Below are positions 55,341 through 63,862 of a stretch of DNA of 64,000 nt, in pieces. A program made the translations under genes and the position numbers. Each line of letters starts with the position of its first letter. Position 1 is the first letter of the stretch. The DNA is from Phycicoccus sp. Soil802 (GTDB taxonomy: Bacteria; Actinomycetota; Actinomycetes; Actinomycetales; Dermatophilaceae). Below the pieces are notes generated by a model. That model did no database searches and was not told where the DNA came from. It worked only from the letters and a program-made list of their open reading frames with translations. Where the stretch lies: the NCBI RefSeq assembly GCF_001429605.1, contig NZ_LMSS01000004.1, forward strand, positions 124,001 through 188,000, read 5' to 3'.

Positions 55341-56117
55341 GTGCGCATCGCGAGATACACCACTGGTGAGGACCCCTCCTACGGCATCGTCGAGGGGGAG
55401 CCGGGCCGCGAGTTCATCGCCCAGGTCCAGGGTGACCCGCTCTACCAGCCGGTCGTGCTGACGGGCGAGACCGTGCGGCTCGAGGACGCCCGGCTCCTGG
55501 CGCCGGTCATCCCGCGCAGCAAGGTGATCGGCATCGGTCGCAACTACGCCGACCACGCCAAGGAGATGGGCGGCGAACCGCCCGCGCAGCCGTTGATGTT
55601 CCTCGTCCCCAACACCGCGGTCGTCGGTCCGGGCGACCCCATCGTCATGCCGGCCGGGGCGCAGGAGATCTCCTACGAGGGTGAGCTGGCCGTCGTCATC
55701 GGGCGGATCGCCAAGGACGTGCCGCGGGAGCGGGTGTCCGAGGTCGTCTACGGCTACACCTGTGCCAACGACGTCACCGCGCGCGACTGGCAGCGTGGCG
55801 ACGGGCAGTGGGCCAGGGCCAAGGGTTTCGACACGTCCACGCCGTTGGGACCCTGGATCACCACCGAGCTCGACGTCTCCGACCTGCGGATCCAGAGCCG
55901 GATCGACGGCGAGACCCGCCAGGACGGCCGGACCGCCGACATGATCTTCGACGTGGAGACCCTGGTGTCCTACGTCAGCGCCGCGTTCACGCTCCTCCCC
56001 GGTGACGTGATCCTCACCGGCACCCCGGCCGGGGTCGGCCTCGTCGAGCCGGGTCAGCGGGTGGACGTCGAGATCGAGGGCATCGGCACGCTCAGCAACA
56101 CCTTCGTGCGCCGCTGA
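55341..56117 (+). CDS. Fumarylacetoacetate hydrolase family protein
   Basis: 258 residues, GTG start. FAH fold: a short N-terminal domain (MRIARYTTGEDPSYGIVEG), then VIGIGRNYADHAKEMGG near 68, the metal triad in ISYEGELAVVIGR (Glu) and NDVTARDWQRGDGQWARAKG near 145 (Asp), and LPGDVILTGTPAGVGLVEPG near 220. Members are acylpyruvases, oxaloacetate decarboxylases or hydratases. In actinobacteria this gene commonly stands just before gltX; here a SARP regulator and a secreted protein intervene. Confidence 0.9.
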   Translation: MRIARYTTGEDPSYGIVEGEPGREFIAQVQGDPLYQPVVLTGETVRLEDARLLAPVIPRSKVIGIGRNYADHAKEMGGEPPAQPLMFLVPNTAVVGPGDPIVMPAGAQEISYEGELAVVIGRIAKDVPRERVSEVVYGYTCANDVTARDWQRGDGQWARAKGFDTSTPLGPWITTELDVSDLRIQSRIDGETRQDGRTADMIFDVETLVSYVSAAFTLLPGDVILTGTPAGVGLVEPGQRVDVEIEGIGTLSNTFVRR

Positions 56118-56122
56118 GGCGA

Positions 56123-56178
56123 GGTATGCCGCCGGGGTCGTCGCGCTCAGCGCGGGGCGGCCGGCCACGCGGCATACC
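56123..56178. repeat. Facing pair of GGTATGCCG words between FAH and SARP genes
   Basis: GGTATGCCG (56123-56131) and, inverted, GGCCACGCGGCATACC (56163-56178), with a CGCTCAGCGCG-type hairpin between. Possible bidirectional terminator between convergent genes. Confidence 0.6.
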
Positions 56179-56195
56179 CCAGTGTTCTCCGGGTG

Positions 56196-59123
56196 TCAGG
56201 TGGGCGACGTGGCGCGCACGAGCCCGCCATCCTGCGCAGGGGCCCGGCCACAGGCCAGGGCACGGTCCCTGAGCTCGGCGATCGACGGAGCGGGCCCGAC
56301 CGCGACCCCGACCGGGTCGACGGACAGCCGCGCGGCCAGTGGCTCCAGCTCCATCGGGACGGCAGAGTCGCCCAACCCGCCACGCACCGCCGCGCGCGTC
56401 GCGTCCTGGAGCAGCCGCTCGGCCTCCACATCAGGACCTCCGGCCACGGTGGCGAGGGCGATGCCCGCGATCGTCTCGAGCTGCCACCCGAGGTCGCTCG
56501 GGGCGAAGTGCCGGATGGACTCCGCGAGCACGCCACGACCGTCGTCCAGCTGCCCGTCGCGCACGAGGGAGAAGCCGAGCATCTGCAGCGCGTCGCACAG
56601 GACGTATCCGGTGCCGATGCGCCGGCTGCGCCGCACCGCCTCCTGGGCGAAGGGGACGGCCTGCCCCGGCGCGTCGGCCATGAGGTGGCCTCGCGCGATG
56701 TCCACCAACGTCGACATCGCCTCCGTGTCGTCCACGGCGAGGTCGAGGCCGATCCGACCGAGGCGGACCACCTCGGCCGCATCGCCACGGTTGGTGGCCG
56801 CCCACGCCGCGGCGCTGTGGGCGCGAAGCCGCATCCCGCGGTGGCCCGCCTCGGTCGCCACCGAGATCGCCAGGTCACCCTCGGCCCGCGCGGCATCGTC
56901 GTCCCCGCACTCCGAGGCGATGACGGCGCGGAAGCAGTGGGCCAGCACGCGGTGCACCGTGTCCGAGGGGTCGAGCTGGTCGACCGCCGCGAGCAGGGGA
57001 GTGGCCACCTGAGGGCCCTCGACGACGTAGGCCGCGCTCCCCGCGACGATCTGGGCCCTCGGGAGCCAGGGCCCCGGGCGGGGCATCGCGAGAACGGACC
57101 GCATGAGGTCGAGCAGGACGTCCTGTCGTCCGAGCAGGGCCAGGGCACGACGGCGGCTGCCCAGCAGTGCGGTCGCGCGGTCGGGTCGTCGGTTGCCGAC
57201 CAGCTCTTCGACGACCTGCCGGAGGATGGGCAGGTCGTCCTGCACCCCGGCCACGAACTCCTCAGGGACGTGTTCCTCGAAGTCCACCCGCTCCGTTTCC
57301 TCGAGCCACAGGTCGGCCACGGCGAGGAGGGCGGCGTGGCGGCGCGCTGCTGCGGTCGTGACGCCACCGGGGTCGGCGGGGCCGGCCGTCTCGAGGTCGG
57401 TCAGGCACACCGCGCGCACGGTGTGCAGCAGGCCGAACCGTCGCCCCGACCGCGACTCGAGGGGCTGGACCAGGGCGTGCCGGACCAGCGCCTCGATGGC
57501 GAGCAGGGGATCCGCGCGCGTCGGCCCCTCGCCGGTCGCGGCAGCGACGACCGCTGAGGCGGTGCGCCGGTCCGGCGGGCCGTCGAGGACCGAGAGCGCC
57601 TCGAGGGCGACCCGTTCGGCTGGACGGAGCAGGTCGAGGCTCCATCGGACCAGGCTGGTCAGGGACGACTGTCGTCCGCTCGGCGTTGCTGAACTTACGT
57701 CGCCGGGGCGGGGGAGACGTCCGAGGAGCTCGGTGGGAGGAAGCGTTGCGACTCGCGCCGCAGCCAGCTCGATGGCCAGGGGTAGCCCGTCGAGGAGCTC
57801 ACAGAGCTGCACCACCGCGTCGGCGTCCGAGGCGCCCGTGTACCCCGGGACCACCGCCCCCGCGCGCTCCACGAAGAGCTGCCGGGCCGTGGTCCGGGGG
57901 TCGAGCAGTGGCACCGGCACGACGTGTTCACCGGGCAGGCCCAACGGACCCCGGGATGTCGCCAGCACCCTCGTCGTGCGGTGCGCCTCCAGCAGTTCCC
58001 GGATCTCCTTCGGCGCGTTGACGACGTGCTCCAGGTTGTCGAGCGCGAGCAGGGTCGGCTCCTCGTCGAGCCGGTCGCCCAGGGAGTCCGGCGCGACCCC
58101 CAGCGCGCGTGCGACGTTGTCGGTGACCGACGCCGTTCCCGGCTCGGCGGCGAAGGACACCCATCGCACCCCGTCGGTGTCCCGCCGCGCCAGCGCTTCC
58201 TGGGCGGTGCGGGTCTTGCCGACCCCGCCGGGCCCGGTCACCACGACCAGGCGGTGGGAGTCCAGGGCGTCCGCCGTGGCGGTGATGACCTCCTCCCGGC
58301 CGATCGACGGGGACAGGGGAACGGGGACCGGCTCAGCCCGGATCGCCGGGGGTCGGCTGCCCATCAGGGCCGGATCCTGGTGGAGGACGCGCTCGGCCAG
58401 CTCAGCGAGCGCGGGGCCCGGGTCGAGCCCCAGCTCCTGTGACAGGTAGCGCGTGGCTCGACGCAGGGCATCGAGGGCATCGGCCTGTCGACCCGCCCGC
58501 GCGAGAGCGGTCACCAGCAGCTCCCACAGGTGCTCGTGATCCGGGTGCTGCTCAACGAGCTCCTCGAGCTCGGGCAGGGCGGCCTGGTGCTGGGCCAGCG
58601 CCACGTTGGCCTCCGCCCGCAGCTCTCGTCCGCGCAGTCGGTCGCGGTGCAGGGGTTCGAGCCACTCAGCAGCGAAGGGCACTCCCACGAGGTCGGCCAG
58701 CGGGTCGCCCCGCCACTCGTCGAGGGCTGTGGCGCAGTGCTCGGCGGCTGCCTTGGGGCGACCGGCGGTCAGGGCGTCCGCAGCCTCCGTGAGCAGGCCG
58801 CGGAAGCGGGACACGTCGATCTCCTCCACGGCCGCGACGAGCTCGTACCCCTCGCCGTGGCCGACGATGCGGCTCGGGGAGCCGGCTGGCCGGTCGGGTT
58901 CGAGGGCCCTGCGCAGGGTCGAGACGTAGACCTGGAGGTTCTGGCGGTAGTGGGGCGGGACACGTTCGCCCCACACGCCTTCCGCGAGACGGTCGACGGA
59001 CACGGTGTGGTTGGGGTCGAGGGCCAGCTGGGCGAGGACGGCCCGCTGCTTGGGCCCTCCACAGTCGACGGGGGAGCCGTCGTCCGCGACGACCTGCATG
59101 CTGCCCAGGAGCTTGACCTCCAC
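56196..59123 (-). CDS. AfsR/SARP-family transcriptional regulator with NB-ARC and TPR-like domains
   Basis: 975 residues. An OmpR-type winged helix occupies about 1-95 (MEVKLLGSMQVVADDGSPVD, VDRLAEGVWG, YVSTLRRAL), the BTAD domain about 97-245 (VDVSRFRGLL-type start, LDALRRATRYLSQELGLDPG), then an AAA/NB-ARC ATPase with Walker A GPGGVGKTRT near 295 and LLALDNLEHV near 350, GLPLAIELAAARV near 445, and a helical repeat region from about 600. Architecture equals AfsR-like activators that bind direct heptamer repeats. The likely nearest target is the secreted-protein gene just upstream on the same strand. No biosynthetic cluster is visible. Confidence 0.93.
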   Translation of the reverse strand: MEVKLLGSMQVVADDGSPVDCGGPKQRAVLAQLALDPNHTVSVDRLAEGVWGERVPPHYRQNLQVYVSTLRRALEPDRPAGSPSRIVGHGEGYELVAAVEEIDVSRFRGLLTEAADALTAGRPKAAAEHCATALDEWRGDPLADLVGVPFAAEWLEPLHRDRLRGRELRAEANVALAQHQAALPELEELVEQHPDHEHLWELLVTALARAGRQADALDALRRATRYLSQELGLDPGPALAELAERVLHQDPALMGSRPPAIRAEPVPVPLSPSIGREEVITATADALDSHRLVVVTGPGGVGKTRTAQEALARRDTDGVRWVSFAAEPGTASVTDNVARALGVAPDSLGDRLDEEPTLLALDNLEHVVNAPKEIRELLEAHRTTRVLATSRGPLGLPGEHVVPVPLLDPRTTARQLFVERAGAVVPGYTGASDADAVVQLCELLDGLPLAIELAAARVATLPPTELLGRLPRPGDVSSATPSGRQSSLTSLVRWSLDLLRPAERVALEALSVLDGPPDRRTASAVVAAATGEGPTRADPLLAIEALVRHALVQPLESRSGRRFGLLHTVRAVCLTDLETAGPADPGGVTTAAARRHAALLAVADLWLEETERVDFEEHVPEEFVAGVQDDLPILRQVVEELVGNRRPDRATALLGSRRRALALLGRQDVLLDLMRSVLAMPRPGPWLPRAQIVAGSAAYVVEGPQVATPLLAAVDQLDPSDTVHRVLAHCFRAVIASECGDDDAARAEGDLAISVATEAGHRGMRLRAHSAAAWAATNRGDAAEVVRLGRIGLDLAVDDTEAMSTLVDIARGHLMADAPGQAVPFAQEAVRRSRRIGTGYVLCDALQMLGFSLVRDGQLDDGRGVLAESIRHFAPSDLGWQLETIAGIALATVAGGPDVEAERLLQDATRAAVRGGLGDSAVPMELEPLAARLSVDPVGVAVGPAPSIAELRDRALACGRAPAQDGGLVRATSPT

Positions 59124-59210
59124 CGACCCTCCGGCTGCTCAGCCACCCGGCCCGCGCCGGAGCGCCTCATCGTAGGCAGGAGGCATGGTGGCCGGACACC
59201 GCCAAACAAC

Positions 59211-59248
59211 GCAGAGCCGCCGACAGGTGGGCCTGTCGGCGGCTCTGC
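59211..59248 (-). terminator. Terminator after the secreted-protein gene
   Basis: GCAGAGCCGCCGACAGG and its complement (17 perfect pairs), 4-base loop; on the minus strand followed by GTTGTTTGG. It separates the secreted-protein gene from the SARP gene. Confidence 0.85.
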
Positions 59249-59270
59249 GCTGGTCCGTGGTCCGTGTGGA

Positions 59271-59819
59271 CTACTGCACGCGGCACCAGGTCGCGGACGG
59301 GGAGACGTAGATCCCTGAGACCGAGTGGATCTCGGACTGGTACTGGTAGCCCTGGTAGATGCCGTTGTAGTACCAGTACATCTCGATGCTCACGTTGTAC
59401 GCGTAGCCGGAGCGGGCCGAGAAGGTGAAGACGTCGTTGCCCATGCCCAGACCGCTGCGAGTCGAGAGGTAGCCGGACGAGGGGTAGACCTGACGGAGCA
59501 CCCAACCCGACGTGTTGTACTCCCAGACCTTGAACCGGTAGGAGACGGCCCAACCGGCTCCCCACCAGTGCAGGTCCGGCGCCTCGGCCGAGATCGAGCG
59601 GTAGTTGCAGTTCGCCGAGAGGGTGATGCTGGGGGTCGAGGCAGATGCCGAAGTTGCCGTGACGGTGCCGAAGCCAGCGACGCTGGCGAGGACGAGGACG
59701 AGGGCGGCGAGACGCCGGCGGAGGCGACGCGGAGCCCGACGAGCGGATGCCGGAGCCGGGGTCGCGGCGGAGGTGGGCTGGGCAGTCGGGGTGGTCTGGG
59801 TGGTGGTCGTGGTGTTCAT
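59271..59819 (-). CDS. Small secreted protein
   Basis: 182 residues; strong ribosome site (GAGGAGGAGA) before ATG 59819. Residues 1-35 are Thr/Ala/Arg-rich, a hydrophobic signal segment LAALVLVLASVAGFGTVTAT follows, with likely cleavage after SASA near residue 60. The mature part (about 120 residues) has two Cys (near both ends), many Tyr, Trp and Ser, and alternating beta-strand-like patterns (YRFKVWEYNTSGWVLRQVYP, YNVSIEMYWYYNGIYQGYQY). It looks like a compact disulfide-closed beta protein. No family recognised. Adjacent to a SARP regulator and preceded by candidate SARP repeats. Confidence 0.8.
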   Translation of the reverse strand: MNTTTTTQTTPTAQPTSAATPAPASARRAPRRLRRRLAALVLVLASVAGFGTVTATSASASTPSITLSANCNYRSISAEAPDLHWWGAGWAVSYRFKVWEYNTSGWVLRQVYPSSGYLSTRSGLGMGNDVFTFSARSGYAYNVSIEMYWYYNGIYQGYQYQSEIHSVSGIYVSPSATWCRVQ

Positions 59820-59887
59820 CGTTCTCTCCTCCTCGGGGAGTCGGTCCGGGTGGTTTCTTGCTGACAGGAGAACCGTCCCAAGACCCG

Positions 59888-59905
59888 CTTCAGGATCACT
59901 TCAGG
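59888..59905 (-). promoter_or_regulatory. Candidate SARP-binding direct repeat
   Basis: On the minus strand CCTGAAG, TGAT, CCTGAAG: two identical heptamers with a 4-bp spacer (11-bp period), the spacing typical of SARP operators, about 70 bp before the secreted-protein start. A third, inverted CCTGAAG is at 59920-59926. Confidence 0.5.
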
Positions 59906-59929
59906 CCGGACCCGGCCGCCCTGAAGCGA

Positions 59930-59961
59930 GGTATGCCGCGTGGCCGGCCGCGCGGCATACC
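59930..59961. repeat. Facing pair of GGTATGCCG words
   Basis: GGTATGCCGCGTGGCC (59930-59945) and, inverted, CGGCATACC (59953-59961). Part of the genome-wide word described in the findings. Confidence 0.65.
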
Positions 59962-59979
59962 CACCTCCGCCCTCGGCCG

Positions 59980-60228
59980 CGACTTGTTGCCACTGGTGTG
60001 GCACGGGTGGCCCGGATGGGTGGGTTGGTGAGGTCCTGGTGGCAACAAGTCGCGGGGCGTCTCGACTTGTTGCCACTGGTGTGGCACGCGACGCCTGGAT
60101 CGGGGGTCTGGTGAGGTCCTGGTGGCCAGAAGTCGCGGGGGGTGCCGACTTGTTGCCACTGGTGGGGCACGGGTGGCCCGGATCGGGGGTCTGGTGAGGT
60201 CCTGGTGGCCAGAAGTCGCGGGGGACTG
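59980..60228. repeat. Three tandem 83-bp units with inverted ends
   Basis: Units start at 59980, 60063 and 60146, exactly 83 bp apart, each opening CGACTTGTTGCCACTGGTG. Unit 1 closes with GTGGCAACAAGTCG, a perfect 14-base complement of its opening; units 2 and 3 close with GTGGCCAGAAGTCG, now mismatched. Each RNA or strand could fold into a hairpin with a 45-base loop. The array ends 42 bp before gltX. No protein fits, as 83 is not a multiple of 3. Confidence 0.9.
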
Positions 60229-60255
60229 GCGGACGGGACCTTCTCGGGTGGTCCC

Positions 60256-60261
60256 TAGAAT
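60256..60261 (+). promoter_or_regulatory. -10 box of gltX (leaderless)
   Basis: TAGAAT, nine bases, then ATG 60271. Confidence 0.6.
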
Positions 60262-60270
60262 CGGGGCACC

Positions 60271-61794
60271 ATGACTGAGACGCCCAGCTCCGCACCCCGC
60301 CTCCGTGTCGCGCCGTCGCCCACTGGCGACCCGCACGTCGGCACCGCCTACATGTCGCTGTTCAACCTGGCCTTCGCGCGCCAGCAGGGCGGGTCGTTCG
60401 TGCTGCGCATCGAGGACACCGACCGGGCGCGGTTCAGGGAGGACAGCGAGCAGCAGGTCTTCGAGACGCTGCACTGGTTGGGGCTGCAGTGGGACGAGGG
60501 GCCGGACGTGGGTGGGCCCTTCGCGCCCTACCGCCAGTCCGAGCGGCTCGACACCTACCGCCCGTACGTCGAGCGGCTGCTGGCCGATGGTCGCGCGTAC
60601 CACTGCTGGTGCTCGACCGAGCGTCTCGCCCAGATGCGTGACATGCAGCAGAAGCTCAAGCAGCCCACCGGCTACGACCGGCTCTGCCACGGCAAGACGC
60701 GCGAGGAGCGGGCCGAGCTGCCGGGCTTCAACGAGACCCCCGTGGTGCGGATGCTGATCCCCGACGACGTCGAGCTGACCTTCGACGACCTCATCCGTGG
60801 TCGCGTGTCAGCACCGCGTCCCGACGACCAGGTGATCCTCAAGGGCGACGGCTTCCCGACCTACCACCTCGCTGTCGTCGTCGACGACCACGAGATGGGG
60901 ATCACCCACGTCGTGCGTGGTGAGGAGTGGATCTCCAGCACCCCCAAGCACATCCAGCTCTACAAGGACCTCGGGCTCGAGCCGCCGAAGTTCGCGCACA
61001 TGCCGCTGCTGCGCAACACCGACAAGTCGAAGATCTCCAAGCGCAAGAACCCCGCGGCCCGCCTGACCTGGTTCAAGGAGCAGGGCTACCTGCCCGAGGC
61101 GCTGGTGAACTTCCTTGCGCTGCTTGCCTATCCGCCGAAGGAGGGTGCCGCCGGCGAGGACGTCGAGGTCTTCACCTTCGAGGAGTTCAGCGAGGACTTC
61201 GACTGGAAGAAGGTCAACCCGGTCGGCCCGATCTTCGACCTGAAGAAGCTCGACTGGCTCAACGGGGTCTACATCCGTGGGCTCGAGGTGGGTGAGCTGG
61301 CCTCGCGGTTGCTGCCCTTCCTGCAGGCCGACGGGGTGCTGGGTGACAACCCGAGCCTGGGCCAGCTGGCCCGGCTGAAGAAGGTCACCGAGCTGATCCA
61401 GACCCGCATGGTCCTGCTCACCGAGGCGAGCGCCCTGGTGCGCCCGTTCTTCCTCGGCGACGACGAGATCGAGATCGCCGAGGACGCGCGGGCCCAGCTC
61501 AAGGACGACTCCGGTGCGGTCCTGGCCGCGGCGACCAAGGCGCTCGAGGACGTCGACGACACCCGCTCGGGGGTGCTCGGGTCCGAGAGCGGCTGGAGCG
61601 CCTCCGCGATCGAGGCTGTCCTGCGCACGGCGATCGTCGAGGAGATGGGCATCAAGCCCAAGTTCGCGTTCGGGCCGCTGCGCACCGCCGTCTCCGGCCA
61701 GCGGATCAGCCCGCCGCTGTTCGAGTCGATGGAGATCCTCGGCAAGACCTCGACCCTGGCGCGCCTGCACCGGCTGCACGACGACCTCGCCTGA
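60271..61794 (+). CDS. gltX: Glutamyl-tRNA synthetase
   Basis: Class Ib synthetase, 507 residues. HIGH-type motif in RVAPSPTGDPHVGTAYMSLF (HVGT near 22-25), FVLRIEDTDRARF near 47, zinc-region-like CWCSTERLAQMRD near 112, WISSTPKHIQLYKDLGL near 220, and KMSKS-type KISKRKNP near 254; C-terminal anticodon domain about 330-507. Because gatCAB is present and no glnS is seen here, it probably charges both tRNA-Glu and tRNA-Gln. The two tRNA genes follow directly. Confidence 0.96.
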   Translation: MTETPSSAPRLRVAPSPTGDPHVGTAYMSLFNLAFARQQGGSFVLRIEDTDRARFREDSEQQVFETLHWLGLQWDEGPDVGGPFAPYRQSERLDTYRPYVERLLADGRAYHCWCSTERLAQMRDMQQKLKQPTGYDRLCHGKTREERAELPGFNETPVVRMLIPDDVELTFDDLIRGRVSAPRPDDQVILKGDGFPTYHLAVVVDDHEMGITHVVRGEEWISSTPKHIQLYKDLGLEPPKFAHMPLLRNTDKSKISKRKNPAARLTWFKEQGYLPEALVNFLALLAYPPKEGAAGEDVEVFTFEEFSEDFDWKKVNPVGPIFDLKKLDWLNGVYIRGLEVGELASRLLPFLQADGVLGDNPSLGQLARLKKVTELIQTRMVLLTEASALVRPFFLGDDEIEIAEDARAQLKDDSGAVLAAATKALEDVDDTRSGVLGSESGWSASAIEAVLRTAIVEEMGIKPKFAFGPLRTAVSGQRISPPLFESMEILGKTSTLARLHRLHDDLA

Positions 61795-61862
61795 GGTCGG
61801 GGGCGTCGAGCAGGTCGTCGGCGCCTGCCGGCCACACGTGTCAGGCGCCACTCACAGCCGAT

Positions 61863-61892
61863 TTGGGAACGCGACCGAGGGGCCGGTAGTAT
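61863..61892 (+). promoter_or_regulatory. Promoter for tRNA-Gln
   Basis: TTGGGA (61863-61868), 18-base spacer, TAGTAT (61887-61892), about 56 bp before the tRNA. Confidence 0.4.
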
Positions 61893-61948
61893 CGCGTCTC
61901 GGTTCACTCCCATGAAGGCCTTCGGGCGCGCTGGAAGTGATACCCCCT

Positions 61949-62020
61949 TGGGGTATGGTGTAATTGGCAACACTACGGTTTCTGGTACCGTCATTCTAGG
62001 TTCGAGTCCTGGTACCCCAG
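61949..62020 (+). tRNA. tRNA-Gln (anticodon CTG)
   Basis: Cloverleaf of 72 bases: acceptor TGGGGTA/TACCCCA, D-arm around GTGTAATTGGCAACAC, anticodon stem ACGGT/ACCGT with loop TTCTGGT (CTG), T-arm CTAGG TTCGAGT CCTGG, discriminator G. No encoded CCA. A 12-pair hairpin (62092-62119) lies between this and tRNA-Glu. Confidence 0.95.
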
Positions 62021-62128
62021 CTCAGGCGCAAGCCCTTGTGGCACACGCCGATTCGGAGAAATCCACTTCCTGCCGGTATGGTTCTCTCCGCTGCCCGCGC
62101 ACTGCAGAGTGCACGGGCAACCAGCTAG

Positions 62129-62201
62129 GGCCCCGTTGTGTAGCGGCCTAGCACGCCGCCCTCTCAAGGCGGTAGCGCGGGTTCGAATCCCGTCGGGGCT
62201 A
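62129..62201 (+). tRNA. tRNA-Glu (anticodon CTC)
   Basis: Cloverleaf of 73 bases: acceptor GGCCCCG/CGGGGCT (first pair G-T), D-arm TTGTGTAGCGGCCTAGCA, anticodon stem CCGCC/GGCGG with loop CTCTCAA (CTC), T-arm GCGGG TTCGAAT CCCGT, discriminator A; CCA is encoded at 62202-62204. Confidence 0.96.
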
Positions 62202-62207
62202 CCAGTA

Positions 62208-62235
62208 GAAGCCTCCGTCCACGGACGGGGGCTTC
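62208..62235 (+). terminator. Terminator after the tRNA genes
   Basis: GAAGCCTCCGTCC and GGACGGGGGCTTC, 13 pairs (one G-T), tight two-base loop; also faces the convergent MerR gene. Confidence 0.75.
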
Positions 62236-62267
62236 TCCCATGTCCGGGTCCGGACGGGTGAGCCAGC

Positions 62268-62864
62268 CTAGGTGGCTCCGCTGCTGACGTGCTCCTGGGC
62301 GAGTCTGCGCAGTGCCGCCAGGACCGGGTCGACCAGGACAGTGCCGGCCACCACCCGGTGCAGGGCGGCGGCGAGGTCGTCGCGCGGCACCGCGGCCACG
62401 TCGACCGCGGCGATGCCCTCGGTGGCCCGCGCGTAGCCGGTCAGCGACTCCGGCTCGAGCGGCACGCCGGCGGACCTCGCCGCCGCGATCGCGCCGGTCA
62501 GCGAGCGCAGGGCTGGCGAGTCGGGTGACACCTGCCAGCCGAGCCCGGCCACCAGGTCGGTCACCTCGGCGCTGACGGCGACGTCGGGGTGGCTGGCGGG
62601 CAGCGCGTACTGCGCCTTGCCGAGGAGGTCGTGCCGGGAGGTCGGGGGAGAGTCGAGGGTCTCGACCACCCGCTTGCTCTGGGCGACGGAGACGCCCGCG
62701 TCGATCAGCGCGCGGACCAGCCGCACCCGCTGGAGGTGCATCTCGGAGTAGTCGGCCCGGGTGGCGCCGAGGCTCTCCCCGGCGGGGACGAGCCCCTCAC
62801 GCAGGTAGTACTTGAGGGTCGCCACCGTCGTGCCGCTGCGCTCCGACAGCTCCGACATCTTCAT
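62268..62864 (-). CDS. MerR-family transcriptional regulator
   Basis: 198 residues. Residues 1-70 form the MerR winged helix: MSELSERSGTTVATLKYYLR, EGLVPAGESLGATRADYSE and HLQRVRLVRALIDAGVSVAQ. The rest is helical with no metal cysteines, so it is a small-molecule or orphan type rather than a metal sensor. TAGTGT on the minus strand, eight bases before ATG 62864, fits a leaderless start. It has no linked target gene; convergent with the tRNA unit. Confidence 0.88.
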   Translation of the reverse strand: MKMSELSERSGTTVATLKYYLREGLVPAGESLGATRADYSEMHLQRVRLVRALIDAGVSVAQSKRVVETLDSPPTSRHDLLGKAQYALPASHPDVAVSAEVTDLVAGLGWQVSPDSPALRSLTGAIAAARSAGVPLEPESLTGYARATEGIAAVDVAAVPRDDLAAALHRVVAGTVLVDPVLAALRRLAQEHVSSGAT

Positions 62865-62894
62865 GGATAGTCACACTACCCACGGCCAGCAGGG

Positions 62895-62937
62895 CGAGGT
62901 ATGCCGCGTGGCCGGCTGGGCCACGCGGCATACCTCG
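62895..62937. terminator. Palindrome of two facing GGTATGCCGCGTGGCC words
   Basis: CGAGGTATGCCGCGTGGCC, five-base loop, and its full complement: 19 perfect pairs, after the IclR gene stop (minus strand). Confidence 0.75.
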
Positions 62938-62966
62938 TCGTCGTGGGAACGCGTGGAGCGCTCGCC

Positions 62967-63710
62967 TCAGGCGTGGTTCTGCTGCTGTTGCTGCGCGTGG
63001 TGGCGCGCGAGCACCTCGGTGAGCTTGTTGGCGCCGGCGATGACGGTGGCGGCGTGCAGCCGGCCGGGCTGGCGGGAGAGCCGCTCGATCGGGCCCGAGA
63101 TGGACACCGCGGCGACGACGCGACCGGACGGGCCACGCACGGGTGCCGACACGGAGGCGACGCCGGCTTCCCGCTCGCCCACGCTCTGCGCCCACCCGCG
63201 GCGGCGCACGCCGGAGAGAGTGGTCGCGGTGAACTTGGCGCCGTGCAGCCCGCGGTGGAGCCGGTCGGGCTCCTCCCAGGCGAGCAGCACCTGGGCCGCC
63301 GAGCCGGCCAGCATCGACAGCGTCGCGCCGATCGGGATCGAGTCACGCAGTCCCACGGGGCGCTCGGCCGCGGACACGCAGATGCGGTGGTCGCCCTGGC
63401 GCCGGAAGAGCTGCGCGCTCTCGTTGGTGTGGTCGCGCAGCGCGCCGAGCACCGGGCCGGCAGCGGCCAGGAGCCGGTCCTCGCCGGCGGCGGCGGCGAG
63501 CTCGGCCAGGCGTGGACCGAGCACGAAACGGCCCTGGAGATCGCGCGTGACCAAGCGGTGGTGTTCGAGGGCCACGGCCAGCCGGTGAGCCGTGGGGCGG
63601 GCCAGCCCGGTCGCGGTGACCAGCTGGGCGAGGGTCGACGGACCGGCCTCGAGGGCGCCGAGGACGATGGCTGCCTTGTCGAGAACGCCGACTCCACTGG
63701 TTGTGTCCAT
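62967..63710 (-). CDS. ndgR: IclR-family regulator, NdgR/LtbR-like
   Basis: 247 residues from ATG 63710 ([20 protein letters not shown]). Winged helix about 8-65 ([29 protein letters not shown]); IclR effector domain about 80-240 ([60 protein letters not shown]). A Gln/His-rich tail ends the protein. In Streptomyces and Corynebacterium the homolog (NdgR, LtbR) lies divergent from leuCD and controls leucine genes; the same arrangement is seen here, so the name is well supported by synteny. Confidence 0.9.
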   Translation of the reverse strand: MDTTSGVGVLDKAAIVLGALEAGPSTLAQLVTATGLARPTAHRLAVALEHHRLVTRDLQGRFVLGPRLAELAAAAGEDRLLAAAGPVLGALRDHTNESAQLFRRQGDHRICVSAAERPVGLRDSIPIGATLSMLAGSAAQVLLAWEEPDRLHRGLHGAKFTATTLSGVRRRGWAQSVGEREAGVASVSAPVRGPSGRVVAAVSISGPIERLSRQPGRLHAATVIAGANKLTEVLARHHAQQQQQNHA

Positions 63711-63723
63711 GGCTTGATATTGA

Positions 63724-63742
63724 CGTCTCATTCGCTGAGACG
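63724..63742. promoter_or_regulatory. Operator-like inverted repeat between ndgR and leuC
   Basis: CGTCTCA-TTCGC-TGAGACG, perfect 7-base arms, just upstream of the minus-strand CAATAT box that precedes the ndgR ATG by six bases. Likely autoregulatory site. Another hairpin GGGCACGGC/GCCGTGCCC is at 63806-63826 in the leuC leader. Confidence 0.6.
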
Positions 63743-63862
63743 CAAATCCGTGGGCGTGTCCCGCGTGCGAACCTCGGATTGCAGCACAGCGCCGTGCTCA
63801 CGACGGGGCACGGCCAAGCCGTGCCCGCGATGGGCCGCAACCAGGACAAGAGGGTGGAAGAC

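Noticed and set aside
59980-60228. CRISPR array
   Set aside because: Whole 83-bp units repeat without unique spacers, and no cas gene is present.
59896-60690. Minus-strand frames giving HQWQQV repeats upstream of gltX
   Set aside because: They arise from translating the 83-bp repeat, whose length is not a multiple of three; no ribosome site or conserved protein.
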